Of a DNA stretch of 64,000 nucleotides, positions 36,094 through 45,119 are shown piece after piece. Position numbers and translations under genes: made by a program. The notes under the pieces were generated by a model. That model made no database searches and was not told the DNA's origin. It saw nothing but the letters and a program-made list of their open reading frames with translations. This stretch comes from Nocardiopsis quinghaiensis. GTDB taxonomy: Bacteria; Actinomycetota; Actinomycetes; Streptosporangiales; Streptosporangiaceae. The stretch covers positions 1 through 64,000 of the forward strand of contig NZ_VWVU01000033.1 in NCBI RefSeq assembly GCF_008638365.1, written 5' to 3'. Each line of letters starts with the position of its first letter. Positions within the stretch are counted from its first letter, which is position 1.

Positions 36094-36113
36094 CCTTGCC
36101 GTTCACGTCAAGG
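36094..36113. promoter_or_regulatory. MerR-type operator dyad
   Basis: CCTTGCCGTTCACGTCAAGG is an imperfect 10+10 palindrome (7 of 10 positions), 15 bases before the MerR start. MerR proteins bind such dyads between widely spaced -35 and -10 boxes. Confidence 0.55.
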
Positions 36114-36152
36114 CAAGGGAAGGCCACCGAGCCGGATCTCCGGTGTGCGTGG

Positions 36153-36737
36153 CTAGGCTCCGCCGTCTCCGGGCTCCGTGTCGGACTCAGGCTCCGCGTC
36201 ACCACCGGCGGGATCGGTCTCCAGGCCCTCGGCCAGGTGGGTCAGCTCGTCCAGGTCGGCGGGGCCGGCGACGACCAGGGTCACGCCCTCTCCGCGCCGG
36301 ACCAGGGCGTCCCAGTCCTCGGAGCCGTAGTGCTCCCACTCACCGCCGCCGACGGAGACCGTGCCCGCCTCCTCGGCGCCCTTGGTCCTCTCCTGGACGA
36401 CCGCGTCCGGGTCGGCGTCGCTCTGGGTGAACATGGCGTGGCTGTCCTTCGCGGTGGCGAAGCCCACGCTCCACGCGGCCGGGCCCGACTCGGCCACCTC
36501 CAGCGTGGAGCTGGTGGGTGTCCACCCCTCCCGCGCGAGCGCCTCGGAGGGCACCGTCACCGGGTAGTCCGCCGAGTTCCTCAGGATGTCGGCGTCCGAC
36601 CGGTAGTTCACCGACGGGATGTTCTCTCCCGAGCGCGTGGAGACCACGAACACCAGGACCAGGACGATGCCGACGATGAGCCCGAGGGAGATGGCGTAGT
36701 TCTTGAAGGTCGCTCTGGACCGGCTGTGCTCACTCAT
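36153..36737 (-). CDS. DUF4245 membrane-anchored protein
   Basis: A 194-residue protein with one N-terminal helix (YAISLGLIVGIVLVLVFVVS) and an extracytoplasmic domain (DYPVTVPSEALAREGWTPTS, then WSVGFATAKDSHAMFTQSD), as in DUF4245, commonly near glpX in actinobacteria, as here. Acidic tail. Function unknown. Confidence 0.83.
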   Translation of the reverse strand: MSEHSRSRATFKNYAISLGLIVGIVLVLVFVVSTRSGENIPSVNYRSDADILRNSADYPVTVPSEALAREGWTPTSSTLEVAESGPAAWSVGFATAKDSHAMFTQSDADPDAVVQERTKGAEEAGTVSVGGGEWEHYGSEDWDALVRRGEGVTLVVAGPADLDELTHLAEGLETDPAGGDAEPESDTEPGDGGA

Positions 36738-36952
36738 GACACCGTCCAGCTTGCCGCAGGTCCGGGACCCCGTGGACCCGGGGTGTCCTTAGGCCGTGTT
36801 TCTTGCGTCGTTCCGGACTCGCGTCCGCCGGGCTGCCTCTCGCTACGCCTCCGCGCGCGTGGAGCAGGGCCAGGCCGGGCTCCGCACATCGCCTCGCGGG
36901 AGATCGCCTGGACGGCCGCCCACCGACCCGGAAGCCCTCTGAAGAACACTCC

Positions 36953-37567
36953 CTAGCGCCGGGGTTCGAGCCGGGTGAGCAGCCGGGTGATGTCGTCGGC
37001 GAGCTTGTGCGCCTCGGCGTCGTCGCGCTGGACCACCTCGGCCACGGCCAGGAGCATGGCACCGCTCACCACGATGAGCAGCGCCTCGTCCACGGGCTCG
37101 TCCGCCTTGCGGAACAGTGCCACGTTGCGGTCGGTCCACCGGGTGAGCCGGGACCGCAGCTGGTAGTCGAACCCGGGCGGGCCGTCACCGCTGAAGAACA
37201 GCCGCGTGGTCTCCCTCTCCTCTATGCACCCGAGCAGGTAGGCGCGGGCGGCGATGTTCATCAGCCGTGTGGGGTCCTTCTCCCCTCCGGCGCGTGCCTC
37301 CACGACCGCCTGGTGGGTACGTTCCTGCTGACGCTGCTGGAACTCCTCGTACAGGGCGAGGTAGAGGTCGGCCTTGCCGGTGAAGTGGTGGTACAGGCTG
37401 CCGACGCTGGCCCCGGCCACGGACACGACCTCGCTCACACCGGCCCTGGCGAAGCCCACCGTGCGAAACACCTGGGCGGCCGCCTTGAGCAGGGCGGTGC
37501 GGGTGGCCGCGCCGCGCGGGGAGATCCGTGCGGGCTTCGCGGGCTTGTCCGTCTTGTCCACTGTCAC
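36953..37567 (-). CDS. TetR-family regulator
   Basis: A 204-residue TetR protein. The N-terminal HTH spans about 20-65 (TRTALLKAAAQVFRTVGFAR, then VSVAGASVGSLYHHFTGKADLY); the helical ligand-binding domain follows. I use the GTG at 37567 since the upstream part of the open frame is Pro-rich and unlike the family. Divergent from glpX, 164 bases away, so it may regulate itself and perhaps glpX. Confidence 0.87.
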   Translation of the reverse strand: MTVDKTDKPAKPARISPRGAATRTALLKAAAQVFRTVGFARAGVSEVVSVAGASVGSLYHHFTGKADLYLALYEEFQQRQQERTHQAVVEARAGGEKDPTRLMNIAARAYLLGCIEERETTRLFFSGDGPPGFDYQLRSRLTRWTDRNVALFRKADEPVDEALLIVVSGAMLLAVAEVVQRDDAEAHKLADDITRLLTRLEPRR

Positions 37568-37731
37568 GCCCTCACTCCAGTCCGGCCGATCCCGCCAGAG
37601 TAGACCTTCCCCGCCAAGCGGCGGCGGGGGCGGGTGGTGCCGAAGCACCCGTGGCCGCTCGGGAATCACGTCGGGTGACTACCCTAAGACCTGCAACTCC
37701 GCCCTGTTCCCTGACGGAAGGTGTCACACCC

Positions 37732-38772
37732 ATGTCGCAGCCCAGCAACCCGTCCGAGCAGTCCACGGCACCCGACCGCAACCTCGCGCTGGAGCTGGTC
37801 CGCGTCACCGAGACCGCCGCGCTCGCCGCGGCCCGCTGGGTCGGCAGGGGCGACAAGATCGGTGCGGACGGTGCGGCGGTGCGCGGTATGCGGCACATGA
37901 TCAGTACCGTGTCGATGAACGGCACCGTGGTGATCGGCGAGGGCGAGAAGGACAGCGCCCCGATGCTCTACAACGGCGAGCGCGTGGGCGACGGAGGGGG
38001 CCACGACTGGGACGTGGCGGTCGACCCGGTCGACGGCACCACCCTGACCGCCATGGGTATGCCCAACGCCATCGCGGTGATCGCGATGAGCCCGCGCAAC
38101 ACCATGTTCGACCCGTCCGCGGTGTTCTACATGGAGAAGCTCGCCACGGGCCCCGAGTCCGCCGACGTGGTCGACATCGCCGCACCCGTGGCCGACAACA
38201 TCCGCGCCGTGGCCCGTGCCAAGGGCAAGTCGCCGCAGGACGTGACGGTCGTCATCCTGGACCGCCCCCGCCACAAGCAGATCGTGCAGGACGTGCGCGA
38301 CGTGGGCGCCCGTATCAAGTTCATCAGCGACGGCGACGTGGCCGGTGCCGTCATGGCCGCCCGCGCCGGTACCGGTGTGGACCTGCTCCTGGGCATCGGC
38401 GGCACCCCCGAGGGCATCATCACCGCGTGCGCCATGAAGTGCCTGGGCGGCACCATCCAGGGCCGTCTGTGGCCCAAGGACGAGGAGGAGCGCCAGAAGG
38501 CGATCGGCGCCGGGCACGACCTGGACCGTGTGCTGTACACCGACGACCTCGTCTGCTCCGACGACGTCTTCTTCGCCGCGACCGGCATCACCGACGGCGA
38601 ACTGGTCGGCGGTGTCCGGTACGAGGCCTCACGTGTGATCACCGACTCCCTCGTCATGCGCGGACGCAGCGGCACCGTCCGTCAGGTGCTCAGCGAGCAC
38701 CGCCTGGGCAAGCTGGCCTCCTACAGCGGCGTGGACCTGACCTCCGCCCCCCAGCGCGGCAAGGAGTCCTGA
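37732..38772 (+). CDS. glpX: Class II fructose-1,6-bisphosphatase
   Basis: Removes the 1-phosphate of fructose-1,6-bisphosphate in gluconeogenesis, using Mg/Mn. The 346 residues carry the class II motifs GEGEKDSAPMLYNGE and DVAVDPVDGTTLTAMG (metal-binding Asp and Glu), DRPRHKQIV, RIKFISDGDVAGAV and GIGGTPEGII. ATG at 37732; the longer frame is not conserved. A terminator hairpin follows. Confidence 0.95.
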   Translation: MSQPSNPSEQSTAPDRNLALELVRVTETAALAAARWVGRGDKIGADGAAVRGMRHMISTVSMNGTVVIGEGEKDSAPMLYNGERVGDGGGHDWDVAVDPVDGTTLTAMGMPNAIAVIAMSPRNTMFDPSAVFYMEKLATGPESADVVDIAAPVADNIRAVARAKGKSPQDVTVVILDRPRHKQIVQDVRDVGARIKFISDGDVAGAVMAARAGTGVDLLLGIGGTPEGIITACAMKCLGGTIQGRLWPKDEEERQKAIGAGHDLDRVLYTDDLVCSDDVFFAATGITDGELVGGVRYEASRVITDSLVMRGRSGTVRQVLSEHRLGKLASYSGVDLTSAPQRGKES

Positions 38773-38787
38773 CCCGCACCGCGGCCC

Positions 38788-38819
38788 GGGTGCCCCGTCA
38801 CCGCCGGCACGGGGCACCC
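38788..38819 (+). terminator. Terminator after glpX
   Basis: GGGTGCCCCGT pairs perfectly with ACGGGGCACCC across a ten-base loop, 16 bases after the glpX stop. Confidence 0.75.
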
Positions 38820-38948
38820 GAAGGGGCCTCTTTCCCGACCGCCCCCCGTAAAGCGGGCACGGGACGCGAACCACACCGGGGTGCGCCGGCATCAGACCCG
38901 GCATTGGTTGTGCGATCACGTGCGAAGTCACTCCCGGCCGGAGGTCCG

Positions 38949-40646
38949 ATGTCCTATCCAGATCCCCCACAGCAGCCCCATTGGGGGCCCCAGCAGCCCG
39001 GGCGGCCCGGCCAGGGCTTCCCCCCGCCGCAGGGCCCCGGTCAGCACTTCCCGGGCCCGGGAGGTCCCGGTGGCCCACCACCGGGTGGCCAGTTCCCCGG
39101 CGGTCCCCCACCCGGCGGCCAGTTCCCGGGAGGGCCTCACCCGGGCGGACACGTGCCGCCCGGTGGCGGCGGCGGTCACCGCAAGCGCTGGCTGATCCCG
39201 GTCGCCGCGGGCGCGGCGGTCGTCGTGATGGCCACGACCGTGTGGGCCACCGTCTCCCTCGTCAACTTCGGCGGGCCGCAGCCGGAGGAGGTGCTTCCGG
39301 CGAACTCGATCGCCTTCGCCAAGCTCGACCTGTCGATCGACGGCTCCCAGGCGATCGAGTTGATGGAGTTCGTGGACCGGCTCCCGGACGAGGTCACCGA
39401 GGAGATGGACCAGCCCGACGACGACATGGGGGACCTGTTCGCCGAGGGGTTCCTGGAGACCTTCCCCGAGACCCCGCAGAGCCAGGACGAGGTCGCGGAG
39501 TGGATCGGCCAGCGCGTGGGCTTCGCGATGTGGCCCTCCAGTGGTGAGGCCCAGCTAGAGGACGGGGCCGGTGTGGCCGCTGTGGTGGCGCTCGCGGTGG
39601 AGGACGAGCAGCTGGCCGAGGAGGGGCTCAACGCGATCGGCGACGGGGACGGACTCTCCTTCGAGGTGGTCAACGGCTTCGCACTCCTGACCAACTCCCG
39701 GGCGGCGCTGGACGACCGTCAGGCGCAGGTGGACGAGCACGGCCCCCTGGCGGACTCGGACACCTTCTCCGGCGACATGGCCGACGTGCCCAGCGGCAGC
39801 CTCGCCGTGGGGTGGTCGGACTTCGCGCGGCTGATGGAGGTCGAGGAGTTCGCCCGGAGCTTCGAGTCCGAGATGGCCGCCGAGACCGGTGAGATGAGCG
39901 GCCGGGCGACCGCGACCCTGCGCGTGGACGGCGAATACCTGGAGGCGCGGACGGACGTCTTCGACTTCGAGGTGGACGGCGCCGGTATGGCGTGGCTGTC
40001 CGAGACCCCGGGCGCGAGCGTGGCGGCTCTGGAGTCGCTCCCCGAGAACACGGTCATGGCGCTCGGCGCCAGCGGCCTGGACACGGCGCTGGCCGACGCC
40101 TACGAAAACGACGAACTCCCCTTCGTGACCAACAGCGGCCAGCTGGAGGAGATGGAGCGCACGTTCAACGGAATGGGCGCCGGACTGCCGGAGGGCTTCA
40201 CCCGGCTGCTGGGTTCCTCGACCGCTTTCGGTGTCACCGGCATCGACATGCAGAGCTTCTTCGGCTCCTCCTACGACGGTGAGGAGTTCTCGTTCCAGTA
40301 CCGCGCGGTCGGCGGTGACGAGCAGGTCCTGGGCGACTTCGTCGGGAACATGATGACCGACCCTTACGCCACTCCCCCGGGCGTGGACACCGACGGCGAC
40401 GCCGTGGTGGTGTCCCAGGGCAGCAGTGCCACGGGGCGTCTGGGCGACGACCCGGTCTTCCAGCAGACCATGCAGGAGATGGACGACGCGGTGGTCGCCG
40501 GGTACTTCGACATGCGCCAGGTGCTGACCGGGACCGAGGTGCGCGACCCCGACCAGTGGGGTGCCCTGGGTATGGCGCTGAGCGTCACCGAGGACGGGCG
40601 GCGCAGCGGCCTCGAACTGCGGTGGTCGCCCAGCGGCGGCGAGTAG
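38949..40646 (+). CDS. DUF3352 membrane-anchored protein
   Basis: A 565-residue protein: an 80-residue Pro/Gly/Gln-rich cytoplasmic tail with a tenfold-residue repeat, one membrane helix (LIPVAAGAAVVVMATTVWAT) and a large external domain. EEVLPANSIAFAKLDLSIDG and later AALESLPENTVMALGASGLD are typical of DUF3352. It may be a membrane-tethered binding protein. ATG at 38949 follows GGAGG. Confidence 0.85.
   Translation: MSYPDPPQQPHWGPQQPGRPGQGFPPPQGPGQHFPGPGGPGGPPPGGQFPGGPPPGGQFPGGPHPGGHVPPGGGGGHRKRWLIPVAAGAAVVVMATTVWATVSLVNFGGPQPEEVLPANSIAFAKLDLSIDGSQAIELMEFVDRLPDEVTEEMDQPDDDMGDLFAEGFLETFPETPQSQDEVAEWIGQRVGFAMWPSSGEAQLEDGAGVAAVVALAVEDEQLAEEGLNAIGDGDGLSFEVVNGFALLTNSRAALDDRQAQVDEHGPLADSDTFSGDMADVPSGSLAVGWSDFARLMEVEEFARSFESEMAAETGEMSGRATATLRVDGEYLEARTDVFDFEVDGAGMAWLSETPGASVAALESLPENTVMALGASGLDTALADAYENDELPFVTNSGQLEEMERTFNGMGAGLPEGFTRLLGSSTAFGVTGIDMQSFFGSSYDGEEFSFQYRAVGGDEQVLGDFVGNMMTDPYATPPGVDTDGDAVVVSQGSSATGRLGDDPVFQQTMQEMDDAVVAGYFDMRQVLTGTEVRDPDQWGALGMALSVTEDGRRSGLELRWSPSGGE
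39069..39158 (+). repeat. Tandem 30-base repeat in the DUF3352 gene
   Basis: Three consecutive 30-base units encode GGPPPGGQFP, GGPPPGGQFP and GGPHPGGHVP. Copy number could change by slippage. Confidence 0.8.
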
Positions 40647-40667
40647 CCGCGCAGGGCGGCTGCGGCG

Positions 40668-40710
40668 CGCGGACGGCGTGGGAGGACGGTGGCCTCCCAC
40701 GCCGTCCGCG
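40668..40710. terminator. Strong terminator between DUF3352 and ABC permease genes
   Basis: CGCGGACGGCGTGGGAGG pairs perfectly with CCTCCCACGCCGTCCGCG around a seven-base loop, between convergent genes. Confidence 0.85.
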
Positions 40711-40752
40711 TCTCAGGGATCCGGGGCCGGTGGGTCTCCGGCCGGACGCGCC

Positions 40753-41580
40753 CTAGCCGACGACTCGGCGACGCATCTGGAAACCGGCCAGGAACCACAT
40801 CAGGACGATGAATCCCAGCAGCACTCCGACGTGGACGAGCGCCGGACCGGCGCCGAGTCCGCCGAAGACCACTCCGCGGATCAGCTCGACCGCGTGGTAG
40901 AGCGGGTTGGCCATGGCCGCGTTCTGCACCCAGCCGGGCAGCTCGGTGAGCGGGAAGAACGTGCCCGCCACCAGGAACAGCGGGGTGAACAGGCCGCTGA
41001 ACACGTAGTCCATGGACCGCACCGACGTGATCACGGCGGAGATCCAGATGCCGAAGAGCGCGAAGGCGAACCCGGCGAGGAAGGCGATGAACGGCACCAG
41101 CAGCATGCCGGGTCCGGGGCGCAGCCCGAACCCCATCGCGACCAGCAGCGGGACGCACCCGTACACGCCCGAGCGCATCGCCAGCCACAGGGCCTCGCCG
41201 GTGACGAGTTCGCGTACGTCCACGGGTGTGGCGAGGATGCCCTCGTAGGTGTGCAGGAAGCGGCGCTTGATGAAGGTGTTGATGACGGCGGGCATCATCG
41301 ACTGGAACATCACCGACACCGCCACGATGCCGGTGCCGAGGAAGTCGATGTAGCTGTACCCGGCCAGGGTTCCGATGAGGGCGCCCATGCCGAAGCCGAA
41401 GCAGAGCAGGTAGAGGGTCGGCTCGACCACCGCGGCGAAGGTGGTCGCCCGCCAGGACTGGCCGTACAGGATCCACTCGCGGGCGACGACGCCCATGACC
41501 GCGTCGGCCTCGAACCGGCCGGGGCGGGCGTGGACCTCCGGACGTGCGTCCTCCCGGGCCTGCTGTTGCTGGACGGTCAT
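40753..41580 (-). CDS. ABC-2 type exporter permease
   Basis: A 275-residue permease with six membrane segments; GTLAGYSYIDFLGTGIVAVS and MANPLYHAVELIRGVVFGG are typical of NodJ/DrrB-like ABC-2 permeases. It pairs with the ATPase gene upstream, overlapping by ATGA at 41577-41580. Probably exports a drug, lipid or polysaccharide. Confidence 0.92.
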   Translation of the reverse strand: MTVQQQQAREDARPEVHARPGRFEADAVMGVVAREWILYGQSWRATTFAAVVEPTLYLLCFGFGMGALIGTLAGYSYIDFLGTGIVAVSVMFQSMMPAVINTFIKRRFLHTYEGILATPVDVRELVTGEALWLAMRSGVYGCVPLLVAMGFGLRPGPGMLLVPFIAFLAGFAFALFGIWISAVITSVRSMDYVFSGLFTPLFLVAGTFFPLTELPGWVQNAAMANPLYHAVELIRGVVFGGLGAGPALVHVGVLLGFIVLMWFLAGFQMRRRVVG

Positions 41581-42503
41581 TCCACACTCTCCCCGGTCAG
41601 GGTCACGAACACGTCTTCCAGGTTGCTGGCCCTGCGCAGCGGTACGTCCAGCCTGTCTCGCAGGGACTGGGGCAGCTCCTCGGCGCGCAGGACCGACACG
41701 GTGGTACCGGTGCGGCGAGTGGTGAAGCCGTGGCCGTGGAGGAGGCGCTCTAAGGCGTCCACCCCCTCCTCGTCCGGGAGGTACTCCTCCACGGTGGCGC
41801 CCGCGTACTTGGCGACGAGGTCGACGGGCGTGCCGCGTTCGACGACCCTGCCCCTGGCCATGAGCGCCACCTCGTCGGACAGGCGCTCGGCCTCCTCGAT
41901 GTAGTGCGTGGACATCAGGACGGTGACTCCCTCGTCGCGCAGCGCCGAGATGGCGCTCCACAGGTCCTGGCGCACCTGCGGGTCCAGGCCGACGGTGGGC
42001 TCGTCCATGAGGACGAGCTCGGGCCGGTGCAGCAGGGCACGGACGATGAGGAGGCGGCGGCGCATCCCCCCGGACAGGTCGTCGACCAGGGTCGCGCCCC
42101 GGTCGCCGAGCTGGGCCAGCCGCATGGCGCGGGCGATGGCCTCGCCCCGCTGGCGGCGCGGGACCCGGTAGAGGTAGGAGAACATCCGCAGGTTCTGCTC
42201 GACGGTGAGTTCCTCGTCGAGGTTGTCGTGCTGGGGGACGACCCCCATACGGGCCCGGGCCCACTTGGACTCGGCGGGGATCTCGTGGCCGAGGATGCGG
42301 ATCTCGCCCTCGTCGGCCAGGGACTGGGCGGTGAGCATCTTCATGGTGGTGGACTTGCCCGCGCCGTTGGGCCCGAGGAGCCCGAGGACGACCCCTTGGG
42401 GAACCTCCAGGTCGAGTCCGTCGACGGCGGTGAGGGAGCCGAAGCGCTTGACGACGCCCCGGAGCAGCAGAGCGGGCACGGCCGAGGTGTCGAGGGAGGT
42501 CAT
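41577..42503 (-). CDS. ABC transporter ATP-binding protein (DrrA/NodI-like)
   Basis: A 308-residue ATPase: Walker A GPNGAGKST, Q-loop VVPQHDN, signature DDLSGGMRRRL, Walker B LVLMDEPTVGLDP, and H-loop MSTHYIEEAE, with the C-terminal extension of DrrA-type exporters. I prefer ATG 42503, preceded by GGGAG; ATG 42548 is in frame but has no ribosome site. Confidence 0.93.
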   Translation of the reverse strand: MTSLDTSAVPALLLRGVVKRFGSLTAVDGLDLEVPQGVVLGLLGPNGAGKSTTMKMLTAQSLADEGEIRILGHEIPAESKWARARMGVVPQHDNLDEELTVEQNLRMFSYLYRVPRRQRGEAIARAMRLAQLGDRGATLVDDLSGGMRRRLLIVRALLHRPELVLMDEPTVGLDPQVRQDLWSAISALRDEGVTVLMSTHYIEEAERLSDEVALMARGRVVERGTPVDLVAKYAGATVEEYLPDEEGVDALERLLHGHGFTTRRTGTTVSVLRAEELPQSLRDRLDVPLRRASNLEDVFVTLTGESVE

Positions 42504-42689
42504 GGAAGCACTCCCGGGCAGGCGGTGCCCGGGGTCAGATGTGGTCATGGGACCACGGTAGACACGCGGTAGGACGATTTTCCACCGGGTTTCGGCCCGG
42601 CGGGTCCCGGCTCCGCCCGCCCCGCGCCCCGCCGGAGAACGGTCCCGTCCGGAGAGATCCGTCCCACGGCTTCGCCTAAGGTTGGTGGT

Positions 42690-43292
42690 GTGAGTGAGGA
42701 AGTGTCCCCTGAGCGGCTCCGTGCCTCCGACACCGACCGCGAACGGGTTCTGAAGGCACTGCGCGACGCCGTCGCCGACGGGCGCCTGGACCTGGAGGAG
42801 TTCGAGGAGCGGTCCTCCCTCGCGCACCAGGCGCGCACCCTCGGCGAGCTGCCCGGAATCACCGCCGACCTCCTGCCCCCCGACCGACAGCCCATCCGGC
42901 TGGATCCGCAACCGGTCCTCGGCCTGTTCGGCGACGTCAGGCGCGGGGGACGCTGGGTGGCCTATCCCGGTGAGCGGGCCGTGGCCCTCCTCGGCAGGGT
43001 CGAGGTGGACATGCGCGAGGCACTCCTCATGCGCAACCACCACCGGATGACCGTGACCGCCGTCCTGGGCCGCGTGGAGATCGACGTCCCCGAGGGCGTC
43101 GAGGTGCGGCTGAACGGCTGGTCGTTCCTGGGCAGGCGCACCACCACCGCCCGCCGCTCGCACATGTCCCGCCCTCCCGTGCTGGAGATCGACGGGTTCT
43201 CCCTCCTCGGTGTGGTGCGCGTGCGCGCGCCCCGGCGCCGCGGCCTCCTGGGCTGGCGACGCCGGGAGCCCCGCCGCGGTATCGGCGCCTGA
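42690..43292 (+). CDS. DUF1707 protein
   Basis: A 200-residue protein. The first 55 residues are the DUF1707 helix set (LRASDTDRERVLKALRDAVA, GRLDLEEFEERSS). The remainder is a strand-rich domain (LLGRVEVDMREALL, VTAVLGRVEIDVPEGVEVRL) like LiaF-type domains, often membrane- or stress-linked. GTG start; divergent from the ABC operon. Confidence 0.87.
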   Translation: MSEEVSPERLRASDTDRERVLKALRDAVADGRLDLEEFEERSSLAHQARTLGELPGITADLLPPDRQPIRLDPQPVLGLFGDVRRGGRWVAYPGERAVALLGRVEVDMREALLMRNHHRMTVTAVLGRVEIDVPEGVEVRLNGWSFLGRRTTTARRSHMSRPPVLEIDGFSLLGVVRVRAPRRRGLLGWRRREPRRGIGA

Positions 43293-43523
43293 GGCGGAGC
43301 GGCACCGGATCCGGAAGCCGTCGCCCCAGCGGTTCGCTGGGCCGGTCGGCGGAACGGCCGACGGGGGCGGTGGCGGGCCCCGTCCCGATCCCTGGCCCGC
43401 GGCGACCTGCGGCGTTGTCAACATGACGCGCGCAACACCGCCAAGCCCGGGTGAGGTGGCGGTGTGCTCCCGTGCGTCTGGCAGGCTGGAGCTCACAGGT
43501 TTTCCCAGGAGAGATGGGTTGCG

Positions 43524-44912
43524 ATGAGCGAGTTCCGTACCGAGCACGACTCGATGGGTGAGGTCAGGGTTCCGGCCGAGGCCAAGTGGCGGGCCCAGAC
43601 GCAGCGTGCCGTTGAGAACTTCCCGATCTCCGGCCAGGGCCTCGAAGGCGCCCACATCGCCGCCCTCGGCCAGATCAAGGCCGCCGCGGCCAAGGTGAAC
43701 GCCGAGCTCGGCGTCATCGGCGAGGACCTCGGCAAGGCCGTCCGCGAGGCCGCCCTGGAGGTCGCCGAGGGCAAGTGGAACAGTGAGTTCCCGGTCGACG
43801 TCTTCCAGACCGGCTCGGGCACCTCCAGCAACATGAACACCAACGAGGTCGTGGCGTCGCTGGCCACCGAGCGTCTCGGCTCCCCGGTGCACCCCAACGA
43901 CCACGTCAACGCGTCGCAGTCCTCCAACGACGTGTTCCCCTCCTCCATCCACATCGCCGCCACCTCGGCCGTCCAGAACGACCTCGTTCCGGCGCTGCGG
44001 CACCTGGAGCAGGAGCTGACCGGCAAGTCGGCCGAGTTCGCCTCCGTGGTCAAGAGCGGCCGTACCCACCTGATGGACGCCACCCCGGTCACCCTGGGCC
44101 AGGAGTTCGCCGGATACGCCGCCCAGGTGCGCTACGGCGTGGAGCGGCTGGAGGCCGTGCTGCCGCGCGTGGCCGAGCTGCCGCTGGGCGGCACCGCCGT
44201 CGGCACCGGCATCAACACCCCCGAGGGCTTCTCCGCCCGGGTCATCGCCGAGGTCGCCGCCAACACCGGCCTGCCCCTGACCGAGGCCCGCGACCACTTC
44301 GAGGCGCAGGGCGCCCGCGACGCCCTGGTCGAGCTCTCCGGCCAGCTGCGGACCATCGCGATCGGCTTCGCCAAGATCGCCAACGACATCCGCTGGATGG
44401 GCTCCGGTCCGACCGCGGGCCTGGGCGAGATCCTCCTGCCCGACCTCCAGCCGGGTTCCTCGATCATGCCGGGCAAGGTCAACCCGGTCCTGTGCGAGGC
44501 CATGCTCCAGGTCTCCTCGCAGGTCGTCGGCAACGACGCCGCGGTGGCCTTCGGCGGCGCGAGCGGCAACTTCGAGCTGAACGTGCAACTGCCGATGATC
44601 GCCCGCAACGTGCTGGAGTCGATCCGCCTGCTCTCCAACGTCTCGCGCGTGTTCGCGGACCGCTGCGTGGCCGGGATCGAGGCCGACACCGAGCAGTGCC
44701 GCGTCTACGCCGAGTCCTCGCCGTCGATCGTCACCCCGCTCAACCGCTACATCGGCTACGAGGAGGCCTCCAAGGTCGCCAAGCAGTCGCTGAAGGAGAA
44801 GAAGACCATCCGCGAGGTGGTCGTCGAGCGCGGCTACGTCGAGGACGGCAAGCTCACCGAGGCGCAGCTGGACGAGGCCCTCGACGTGCTGAGGATGACC
44901 AACTCCCAGTAG
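43524..44912 (+). CDS. fumC: Class II fumarate hydratase
   Basis: Interconverts fumarate and malate in the TCA cycle, as a homotetramer. The 462 residues contain TGSGTSSNMNTNEVVA, NASQSSNDVFPSSIH, SGRTHLMDATPVTLGQE and the signature GSSIMPGKVNP at 311-321. ATG at 43524, ten bases past an out-of-frame ATG, follows AGGAGAG. Confidence 0.94.
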   Translation: MSEFRTEHDSMGEVRVPAEAKWRAQTQRAVENFPISGQGLEGAHIAALGQIKAAAAKVNAELGVIGEDLGKAVREAALEVAEGKWNSEFPVDVFQTGSGTSSNMNTNEVVASLATERLGSPVHPNDHVNASQSSNDVFPSSIHIAATSAVQNDLVPALRHLEQELTGKSAEFASVVKSGRTHLMDATPVTLGQEFAGYAAQVRYGVERLEAVLPRVAELPLGGTAVGTGINTPEGFSARVIAEVAANTGLPLTEARDHFEAQGARDALVELSGQLRTIAIGFAKIANDIRWMGSGPTAGLGEILLPDLQPGSSIMPGKVNPVLCEAMLQVSSQVVGNDAAVAFGGASGNFELNVQLPMIARNVLESIRLLSNVSRVFADRCVAGIEADTEQCRVYAESSPSIVTPLNRYIGYEEASKVAKQSLKEKKTIREVVVERGYVEDGKLTEAQLDEALDVLRMTNSQ

Positions 44913-44958
44913 CCGGGCGGCACGGCGGTCCGGGCGACCGGTCGCCGACAGCGGTCAC

Positions 44959-44991
44959 GGGGCACCCCGCGCACGTGCGCGGGGTGTTCCC
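44959..44991 (+). terminator. Terminator after fumC
   Basis: CACCCCGCGCAC and GTGCGCGGGGTG form a perfect palindrome at 44963-44986, extended by GGGG/CCCC pairs. Confidence 0.7.
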
Positions 44992-45119
44992 CTGTCGGGG
45001 CCGGGCGGAGCCGGACGGGGGTGCGGCGCGTTCCCCGCTTCGGGAACCTTCCACGCACGGGAGGCATCCGACATTCTTGGAAAGAGCACCGAGAAGCCCG
45101 CCTTTCGAGAGGGCAGTAC

